A DNA stretch of 64,000 nucleotides from Cryptomeria japonica. Lineage: Eukaryota > Streptophyta > Pinopsida > Cupressales > Cupressaceae. Below are positions 56,288-64,000 of the stretch, piece by piece. The stretch is from the NCBI RefSeq assembly GCF_030272615.1, contig NC_081407.1, positions 269,299,870-269,363,869 of the forward strand. The letters are read 5' to 3'. Numbering within the stretch: the stretch's first letter is position 1; every line of letters begins with the position of its first letter. The translations under genes were made by a program, and so were the position numbers. The notes under the pieces are model-generated. The model was not told where the DNA came from. It saw only the letters and a list, made by a program, of their open reading frames with translations, and searched no databases.

Positions 56288-57451
56288 CTATTTTTTGGAT
56301 GATAAATTTTGATAGGAAAGCTGGTAAATGGGCATAGCTGCCAAGACCAATTTAACCAAGGTTGCCCTGCCTGTAGATGACAACCATCTTCCTTTCCAAG
56401 TGTTAATCCTCAATTTGATTTTATCCACTAGGTGATCCCACAATTTTGAAGACCTACTACCTTTATCTAGGGGGATGCCTAGATATTTGTAGGGGAGCAG
56501 ACCCGGCTTGATCTCCAAGACTTTACAGATCTCCTCCTCAGATGTGGGGTCAATGTTGAACATAAATACTGCCGACTTCTCCAAATTGATCTCTTGACCC
56601 GATGCTATCATATAGGATTTGAGGATTCCTTTGAGGGCTCTTGCTTCTCTAATGTTGCCTTGTCCAAAAACCATTGTGTCATCAACAAATTGCTAGTGGG
56701 TAATGGAGGGGAGACGATTGGTAATGGGAATACCTTGGATCTGGCCCTCCTCTTTGGCCTTCGAGATGGACCTCCCTAGGGCCTCTGCCATAATAATGAA
56801 GAGGAAGGGGGACATGGGGTTCCCTTTCCTAAGCCCTCTCGAGCTGCTAAAGGAACCTTCATGAGTGCCATTGATCATAACAGAGAATTTAGCTGTGGAG
56901 ATACATTCAAAAATTAGGTTGATCCAAGTTTTGGAGAAGCCAAATGCTTCCAAGAATTTGTATAAAAAGTGCCAATCAACTTTGTCATAGGCTTTACTGA
57001 TATCTAATTTGACTAGCATGCTTGGAGCATTATTAAGCTGGATCGAGTGGATAGCTTCCTAGGCTATTATTACCCTGTCATAGATTGATTTGTCAGCCAC
57101 AAAGCTTGTTTGTTCTTCACTAATGATGAGAGGGAGAAGTTTCTGAAGTCTAGCTGCTAAGGTTTTGGTAAGGAGTTTATAAAGGGTGTTACACTGGACT
57201 ATTGGCCAATAATCATTGAAGTTGTCTGGTTTGTCTTTTTTTGGAATCAAAACTAGGAAAGTATTGTTGATCTCGTTGAGAATCTTCCTTGAGTTTTTGA
57301 CTCCCTCTAAGGCCTTTGTGATCTTTGTCCCCATAAAACCCCAACATTTTTGGAAGAAGCTAGTTGGGAAGCCATCTAGGCCCAAGGCCTTATCTGGATT
57401 CATCTTCATGAGAGCGGATTTAACCTCCTCCTCAGAGAATTTCTTAAGCAA
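56288..57451 (-). pseudogene. LINE D reverse transcriptase
   Basis: 57059-57451: KMNPDKALGLDGFPTSFFQK, then NDYWPIVQCNTLYKLLTKTL, LIISEEQTSFVADKSIYD. 56693-57019: LDISKAYDKVDWHFLYKFLE with the first catalytic Asp, GLRKGNPMSPFLFIIMAEAL. 56288-56674, immediately after a TAG, begins just past QFVDD (the YxDD box, here FVDD) with MVFGQGNIREARALKG, and ends GRATLVKLVLAAMPIYQLSY. All palm motifs are present, broken only by TAG at 57057, 56693 and 56288. The enzyme would prime cDNA on nicked target DNA. Confidence 0.9.
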
Positions 57452-57646
57452 GCATTTATTGTGTTCTTCATTAATGAGTTTTGGGAGATTGTTAATAATA
57501 TTAAGTTGGCCCCTAAGGTTGGAGCCATCAATATTGTTTAGGACATCATCAAAGAACCTTACAACTTCTGAGGCAACATCGATCAGGTCTGCCAGGTTGG
57601 CTCCTTGGCTATTCTTAATGTTGGAGTTACTGTTAACCCATCCCTT

Positions 57647-58768
57647 CTACTTGGTGCTATTATGGAAGAACTTGGTGTTGCGATCCCCATCTTTCAACCA
57701 AGATTCCCTGGATTTTTGTCTCCAAAAGATCTCTTCTTTTGATAGAATCTTTTCATACTTAGAAAGTAATGATTTTTCTTTAAGGAAGAGATGTTCGTTC
57801 ATACCCTTCTCCAAAAATTCCTTGTTAACATCCTTAAGATCCATTTCTCTTAAGAGTTTCTTGTCAAAGATGTTACCAAAGTTCTCCCTATTCCACTCCA
57901 AGAGATTCCTTTTGATAAGCTTCAACTTGTTTGCCACAATAAATATTTTCGAGCCTAAGAAAACTGAATCATTCCACTAGTGTTCAATTAGGTTGATGAT
58001 GTTGTCATCCTTGAACCACATGCTTTCAAATTTGAAAGGGTAGTTTCTAGGAGAGTGGTCTGTCAAGATGTTAAGTTGAAGTGGAAAGTGGTCAAAGCCA
58101 GATAAAGGTAGGATCTCTACTTCCATGGTGTATTTTATCTCCGAAAGCCCTCCATGGATAAAAAATCTATCAAGTTTTTCTGCAATATTGCAAAAACCTA
58201 TCCTTCTATTGTTCCATGTAAAGGCATTCTCTGCCATCTGAATTTCTAGTAGAGAATTACTATTGATCCAGTTATTGAAGTCCACAGCCACTGGGGGTAG
58301 CTTGATACTACCTCCCCTTTTGTCTTATGCCTTAGTGATGGCATTGAAATCTCCACCAATGATACAAACTTTGTTCGGGTGATTACCAAGGAAGGCCTCA
58401 AGTTCCAACTAGACCAAGGCTTTGTCCCTACTTTGGATAGGACCATATACATTGATTAGATTAAATCTTAACTTATTGTTATAGCATGCTACGGCTCTAC
58501 CTATCCAATTATGTTTTATCTCTAATGGTGAAAACGAGGAGAATCTAGGATCCCAGATGATTGCCAAGCCTCCTGAAGCCCCCATGGCCGTGGAATGCTT
58601 CAGTTTTCTAAAGCCTAATTTCTTCTCAAAAAGGTCGATCTTGGATGAGTTCATCTTAGTTTCTTGGATTAAAATTATGTCTAGCTTTGATTCAGATATG
58701 CAGCGCTTTATGATGCGTTGTTTGTTAGGGGCATTCAAGCCCCTAACATTCCATGATATGATTTTCAT
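57647..58768 (-). pseudogene. LINE D APE-type endonuclease and linker
   Basis: It starts at ATG 58768 with MKIISWNVRGLNAPNKQRII, then DIILIQETKM (catalytic Glu), AMGASGGLAIIWD, LINVYGP; TAG near 58407; GDFNAITKA; TAA; 57977-58291 with NAFTWNNRRIGFCNIAEKLD and LPLSGFDHFPLQLNI (Asp-His pair kept; the usual Ser-Asp-His has Phe for Ser). The 57647-57937 linker ends WLKDGDRNTKFFHNSTK, the block typically leading to RT. It nicks target DNA to start insertion. Confidence 0.9.
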
Positions 58769-58801
58769 GGTTCTATGGGGAGGAACTTCCCCTCACCTAC
58801 A

Positions 58802-60643
58802 TTAAAAAAGAGATGAGATTTTAGGCTGACCCCTAGCTTCCCCATCCTTGGCTCTTAGTTCAACAAGGGATCTTCTGCCTCTTCTCTTAACGAGCTTGGC
58901 ACAATTGGGAGAGTCTTTTCTTTCTTCAGAGATATGAATGCCTAGAATGTTTGGGTTATCATTTTCTAGATTGTCCAAGGCCACAAAAAGTTCTTCTATT
59001 TCCAAATTGACTCTGGCATCATCCATTAAATTTTTAATGTAGAGATCCCTCTGTCTCTCTAGTTCCTCAGAATCGCAAACCTCGTCCATAAATTATTCCA
59101 TTAAGTCGTTAACTACTTCTTCCCCTATAAAATTGGCAATAATATTAATCTCCTTAGCTACTTGTTCATTCTCAGACTCTGCATTCGTCGTAGAGTTATT
59201 ATTCAAGGATGGGGAAGATTCCTCTGCCCCCTCATTGGCCCTCCTATCTAAAACTACAGTTTTTGGTTGAACTTGCCTAGATTCCTTAACCCCAACCGGG
59301 GGACAACTTTCCTTCTCCAATGATTTCTTAGAGGGAAATAAATTACTGTTTGATGGAGACCTCAGGGGGCTCATCATCCTCGAGTTACTGAAAAATCCAG
59401 AGGCTATGTTATTTACTAAACCTAGCTGATCTTTCTAAAGAGGAAGCTCCCTAATCTCACCTTCTTTTAAATCCAGATCGCTAATCCTGGAGTCAACTAT
59501 TGGTGTAATTCCCATTACCAGAGATGGGAGGGAATGGGAGCTTGAATTCTTGATGAGGGGGTCCTTGGGAAAGGATTTAAAGCATCGGTCCTCTATAAGA
59601 TCAAAGGGATGATGCTTAGGGTTCTTTTTAGATTCAAGGCCTTCCAAAATAAAACCCCCAATTCCTTCCAAGAATTTAAGTGAGACGCTAGAATTCTTAT
59701 GATCTAACCTAGGATATGTCATCACAGGAGAGTATATCTTAGGGATATCTTCTCCAATGAGGCCAACATAAAAGGATAATTCTAGGGTTAAATTGAAGTT
59801 ATAGAATTTTAGCGTTATGTTTTCTAAAGTTTTGATGTTGATATCCATGTTTACGATAAGAATCTGGTTAGAGAATTTAAGAGATGTTTTTTTAACACCT
59901 ACGAATTTCCCAATTTTATTGCCTATCATTTTTAAGATTTCAATGTTACGAAGTTCTACTGGTAAATTCTCGATTGATATTGCTCTATTTACCATGAAAG
60001 GCTTTAACTGGGATGGGTAAAAAAGGGGCTACCATTCCCAACATTCTAAATTAAAACTCTTGTATGTTAAGATATCCCCAAACAACAGTCTATTTCTCAA
60101 ACCCAGGTTGCCGCATTCAATTGCAAGGAAATTATCAAGAAGGAAATCGATTCTTACTTGGTCCTTAAAGGATGAAGATAACCAGTCAGCAATTTGTACG
60201 GTCGGAATACCCAAACTTTCCCATCAGGCAAAGATAACGCATTCTTTACAATTTTTTTGATGCTCAGACAGGGTTTGATTGTCGATTTCAACCACCGACC
60301 CTTTCATAGTGGCTGGAGGATTCTTTGATGAGTCAACCTCAGAATGCTTCACACCCATTGCATTCTAACAATTCTGAATAGAATGACAACCAAGGGTTTC
60401 CTTACCCTTCGCCAATTTTGCTGAAAAATTTCATGGAGGAATGATATCCTGATTAATGGTGCTATTTAAATCGTTAGGTTTTAGAAAACCCTCCTCCTGA
60501 CAATGTTGAAATCTTCGAGCATGGCCTATTGGTTGACCTGGTGCCCGCCTAGCTGAATGCTTGGGCTTTCTGTGTCTAACCATCTGCCAATTCCGATCAT
60601 TACCTTCGCGGGGAGGAGGGGGAGCCCTATCCATTTTAATCAA
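58802..60643 (-). pseudogene. LINE D ORF1 (RNA-binding protein)
   Basis: It starts at MIKMDRAPPPPREGND (60643), with frames 60431-60643, 60029-60214 (WLSSSFKDQVRIDFLLDNFL), 59435-59995 (MVNRAISIENLPVELRNIEI, KKTSLKFSNQILIV), 59093-59377 and 58802-59089 (LVKRRGRRSLVELRA), separated mainly by single stops. The arrangement fits the DUF4283-type ORF1 of plant L1 elements that coats the RNA. No CCHC knuckle is obvious. It ends about 30 bp before the endonuclease ATG. Confidence 0.75.
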
Positions 60644-60884
60644 TGCCTATTTGGTTTTCGCAAAGAAAGCTTGTTGTTCATGAGTCCGTGATGCCACCTT
60701 AATGGGACCCTCGGCCTGAAAGTTGTTAGCCAAAACAAAGAAGCGATTCGTCGAGCCCAAGAAGGTGCCAAACGACGATCTCGATAGCAGAGTAGAGGAT
60801 GTCGAGGCATTGCAGCGATATTTTGCTTGTAGAATCATTTTTTTTTATTCAAATTTTTAATATTATAAATTATCATATATTATA

Positions 60885-60904
60885 TTATGTAATTTAATTT
60901 AATT
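60885..60904 (+). repeat. 20-bp target-site duplication, right copy
   Basis: TTATGTAATTTAATTTAATT, exact repeat of 51497-51516, followed by CAACTTATTTAATTT, which matches the continuing sequence of unit A. Confidence 0.85.
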
Positions 60905-61513
60905 CAACTTATTTAATTTAATTTATTTAAACTATTTAATTTAATTTAATTCATATTATTTTATTTAAATTTTTTAATTTAATCTAATCTAATATAAATT
61001 ATGTAATTCAATTTATTAATTTAAATTTTTTATTTTTAAATAATTTTTAAATTTAAATTAATTTATTTTTCACTTAATATATTAAATCATGAAATCAACA
61101 AATTTAGAGTAAGTTTAAATTAAATGACAATAATTTAAATAATTTAATTTTAAATATTTAATTTAATTTCATTCACATTCACTGACATTTGCTTAAGATA
61201 AGTAAACAATGAAAAACCATGCAGTAAAGATAGAGAAAAAATAAATCTCACAGTAAGGTTCACATTGACACATTCACTTAAGATAAGTAAACAATTAAAA
61301 AAAAAATGCAGTAAAAGATAGAGACAAATAAAATCTCACACATTAAGGTTCATTTTTCATGCGAGTCCATGCATTCAATAAAATATTTTTAATTCCAAAT
61401 TAGAACTGTATAGAAACTTTCCAACTACAACTTGTATTCTATTTATGGATTAATTAAATTTTAAATTAAAGAATAAATAGAACGTAGCTTTTATTTTAAA
61501 CAAGATGAAAAAA

Positions 61514-61521
61514 TATAAAAT
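61514..61521 (+). promoter_or_regulatory. TATA box of F-box copy 4
   Basis: TATAAAAT in AAAATATAAAATGCCTTGCT, in the conserved promoter block, about 100 bp before the ATG at 61621. Confidence 0.6.
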
Positions 61522-61620
61522 GCCTTGCTCTCTTTTTCTAATAAATGTCATGGATATGTTATAAATTAAAAGGTTGAGAGCTTCTTGTTCAATATTTTAG
61601 AGCAGATTAGAATCTCAATT

Positions 61621-62172
61621 ATGGATGCATTGGGGATCATCAGAAAAAGGGGCAGACATGGAAAACTCTGTAAAAATCCCGGTTATGAAAATCTGGCAGA
61701 AATAAGAGATCTTAGGGTTAGAAAACGTCATTGTGGTGTGAAGAGTTCGAATCCCGGAGAGTCAACAAAAGGTATTGAGCAGACTAGAGAGGAATTTGAA
61801 GCCATGCAAGCGGATAAGACGAATTATATGGAATTGCAGTATCTTATAAAATTGCCGAGTGAGCTCCAATTGAAGATCATGGAATATTTAAATCCAGTGG
61901 ATGTTGCCAGGGTGAGTTGTGTGTGTAAAGAGCTTCGAATTACGGCTGCAGATGAGGAGTTATGGAAGAAAATTATGGCTGCAGATGAGGAGTTATGGAA
62001 GAAAAAGAGTGAAGATAAATTTGGAAAAGCTGCTGAACATTGGAGAAGAGATTGTGAGAGCTGGAAAGATACATTCAACACACTCTCCATGCGTTATGCT
62101 CCTCTGGATGATTATAGTTTGGACTTCTTCCTTGATAGTTGGTTATCTCATATTGATTTTGGGTGCTATTAA
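61621..62172 (+). CDS. F-box protein, copy 4 (longest)
   Basis: 183 codons from MDALGIIRKRGRHGKLCKNP; an upstream in-frame Met at 61585 is possible but the MDAxGI start is shared with copies 2 and 3. Residues 75-117 are the F-box (YLIKLPSELQLKIMEYLNPV, RVSCVCKELRITAADEELWK). A 33-bp internal duplication repeats AADEELWKKIM / AADEELWKKK. Then comes HWRRDCESWKDTFNTLS, the Trp segment, and a unique tail APLDDYSLDFFLDSWLSHID. Residues 31-72 (KRHCGVKSSNPGESTKG) derive from a segment also found untranslated upstream of copy 1. It is the most complete copy, expected to act as an SCF adaptor in nucleus or cytosol with unknown target. Confidence 0.7.
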   Translation: MDALGIIRKRGRHGKLCKNPGYENLAEIRDLRVRKRHCGVKSSNPGESTKGIEQTREEFEAMQADKTNYMELQYLIKLPSELQLKIMEYLNPVDVARVSCVCKELRITAADEELWKKIMAADEELWKKKSEDKFGKAAEHWRRDCESWKDTFNTLSMRYAPLDDYSLDFFLDSWLSHIDFGCY

Positions 62173-64000
62173 CAAACAAGTTTTCCCTCACCATTGGATA
62201 GATTTGGATGTTTGCTTTTATGTTTCCTTTTCTCCATTGTCAAAACCTTTTGTAAGTTTACTGATATTTATGTATCTTTACAATTTAAAAAAATGTTAAA
62301 CTTTTTTTTTCTTTTTCTGAAGTATGATTACGATTAGAGGAGTGAAAAAAATTTAATTTTGTTTTTGAAATAAGATAAAGTTTTGTTTTGTATGATAAAT
62401 TTAGAACATAATAATATTAAATTTTATATTTAATTATTTCTAAATTTATTTTTACTGTATGAAATTGTATGAAATATAAATTACATTAGCAATTGTACTT
62501 TTGTGTGTAATGGGTAGACTGAGATTTTAGTCTTTTAAGAAAAAAATTGTGTGCAATGGGTACAATGAGGTGTAGAAATTCAATTAAGAAAATTTGTGTC
62601 TATTTTTTTCATAAGTTTATGTAGTACATGAGATTTGGTTGTGATAGATTAAATATGCATCCACTCACAAGAATCAGTCACAGAGAGATAAATGGAGAGG
62701 AGAGAGGAATAAATAGAGATGGAAGAGAAAAAAAAATAGAGAGAAAAAGAGACAAACAAGAATAGAAAGATAAATGAAAAGTAAATATGAAGAAATAGAT
62801 ATAGAGGTATGGATGGATAACCCATGTTTCCATGCCACTGTTTATGAGCATAGTTAGAATGTTGGCATATAGAATTCTAATTAGAGAAAAAGATAAATTA
62901 GAATATTTCCCTATTTTATAGAGCTGCTCCCAAATAGACATAATTGAAGTACATATTGCTTATCTGATTTCATTAGAAACCAACTCCAGTTGACCATCGG
63001 TTCACTGTATCATTGCAAAAAAACTGCAGTTTAAACATCAGTTAACTGATCTATCGCGATTCGCCTCAAACGCATCGAACTACAGTATTCTTTTGGAAAA
63101 ATCTAAAGCAGTCGCAGCAATTCTTTTATTTTTTTCTGTTTTTGTTTCTATAATTGTTATTTTTTTCATCATTCTCATTTATTTCTTTGCAGCTATTTTT
63201 CAAAACCATTTAAAACTTTTTGAACTGAAGTATTAGATTTTTTTAATTTTTTTTTGCGCCATTCTCATTTATTTCTATGCCAGGCTGTGATTTCTGTACA
63301 AGATTTTAAACCTGTAAGAGAGGAAATCTGGAGCGGCTGCCATCAACATTTAAAAATCCTTCCAAAGCTTGACTGTAGCACACTCAGTAATTTAGGGTTT
63401 GCAAACTTTTACCAATTATAATATTTTGAAAACCCTTCCATCGCACCAAAAATAATAATATAATATTAAAGAAAATGAATTTAATATTTTCAGATTTAAT
63501 CTTTTCAAAGCAGTAATAGAAGAATATAGTTGTGAATGAATAGTTTTTTCTATTTTTTAACTTGAAAAGAAATTATGGCTTGCTGACAATAAAAAAAAGT
63601 CTATTCCTCAAACGAGAATTCTAATAAAATAAATAAATTATATATTTCAGCCATAATTTAAGTTGTCAAATCATTTAAACATTAAATATTTCAAAATGTT
63701 GATTAAGGGTAAAATTATATATTTCAGTCATAAATAAGATCATTCTACATCAATTATTTTAACCTCATTACTTTTTATTAAAAAATATAATTGTTATTTC
63801 TTATGTTAATGTATTTTGAAAGAGTTTGTCCCTATGGAAACCCAAGGGAAGCTATTTAATCTTTTTAGATTTAGGCATGCTTTTAGAGAACTGTTTTTAA
63901 ATTTATTGAAATAACAGTACAATTATACAATCATAAATATAAAATAGTTATAATATCTAAATATTAATTTGGAAAGAAATATATAAATTTTAAAAGATAA
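62173..64000. other. 3' flank of F-box copy 4
   Basis: The 3' UTR core TATTTATGTATCTTTACAAT lies at about 62262. Blocks matching the flank of copy 3 follow (62290-63170, and 63818-63909). Between them lies AT-rich DNA without counterpart. A GA-rich stretch is at 62680-62780. No further gene. Confidence 0.6.

Larger units (their letters stand above)
51517..60884 (-). mobile_element. LINE D: 9.37-kb insertion with perfect 20-bp TSD
   Basis: The minus-strand L1-type element has its 3' end at 51517 (a T-run on the plus strand, then TATCGATAATAAGC) and its 5' end near 60884. It contains ORF1, APE endonuclease, RT, zf-RVT and RNase H in order. The 3' 3 kb holds a long microsatellite, an unknown ORF and a second AT repeat, so another insertion or an unusually long 3' tail is included. 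The exact TSD and near-complete coding order make this the youngest element in the window, yet it carries many stops. Confidence 0.85.
50333..64000 (+). repeat. Tandem segmental duplication, unit B (interrupted)
   Basis: 50333-51516 matches 45544-46850 and 60885 onward matches 46830 onward, with F-box copy 4 in place of copy 3. The end block AGAGTTTGTCCCTATGG is at 63821. The 51517-60884 LINE insertion separates the two halves. Without it the unit is close in size to unit A. Confidence 0.75.

Noticed and set aside
57216-57980. 254-codon plus-strand ORF, the longest in the window
   Set aside because: It is antisense to the LINE D reverse transcriptase and linker, which carry clear motifs on the minus strand.

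Overview
The window is plant nuclear DNA. Base composition is AT-rich and gene-poor, and nearly everything recognisable is a plant transposable element: Ty1/copia, a Ty3/gypsy chromovirus, L1-type LINEs with an RNase H tail, a TRIM-like element, TIR/foldback elements and a PIF1/Helitron-type helicase. Very long GA/CT and AT microsatellites separate them. The style fits a large, repeat-bloated genome, perhaps a gymnosperm, but nothing in the sequence fixes the species.

Layout. 1-2447: remains of a copia element (5' LTR end, primer binding site, gag, protease, start of integrase) whose gag is split by a 465-bp solo-LTR-like insertion with a 5-bp target duplication. 2448-5510: GA repeat, then a minus-strand chromovirus (putative LTR, chromodomain, integrase, RNase H). 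5458-7790: a large palindromic foldback structure of GA/CT tracts, 84-bp repeats and a nested TIR element. 8080-12640: microsatellites and two blocks of a palindromic satellite around degenerate ORFs. 13000-15050: about five diverged modules of roughly 330 bp. 15718-17510: TRIM-like LTRs enclosing a fragment of a BOI/SBP-type RING E3 ligase gene. 19902-20602: a GC-rich, organelle-like insertion.

Host genes. The best host-gene candidates are four plus-strand paralogs of a small F-box gene (about 21.1, 26.5, 47.4 and 61.6 kb). They share promoter and 3' UTR sequence. F-box proteins normally recruit substrates to SCF ubiquitin ligases through SKP1. Copies 3 and 4 lie in a head-to-tail duplication with a period near 4.79 kb, and each unit also carries a LINE 5' end and a small TIR element. 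The second unit is split by a 9.37-kb minus-strand LINE insertion (51517-60884) with a perfect 20-bp target-site duplication; the first unit shows the unoccupied site. Further LINE pieces lie at 22.03-24.28 kb (-), 27.58-29.52 kb (+) and 41.07-46.4 kb (-). A PIF1-type helicase pseudogene lies at 35.27-37.27 kb (-), and an unrecognised two-part ORF at 30.22-30.84 kb (+).

No operons, rRNA, convincing tRNA or CRISPR were seen. Almost all element ORFs are broken by stops. In the youngest-looking LINE most of these stops are TAG, consistent with decay of methylated cytosines. The F-box copies are the only plausible expressed genes, and at least one of them looks truncated.
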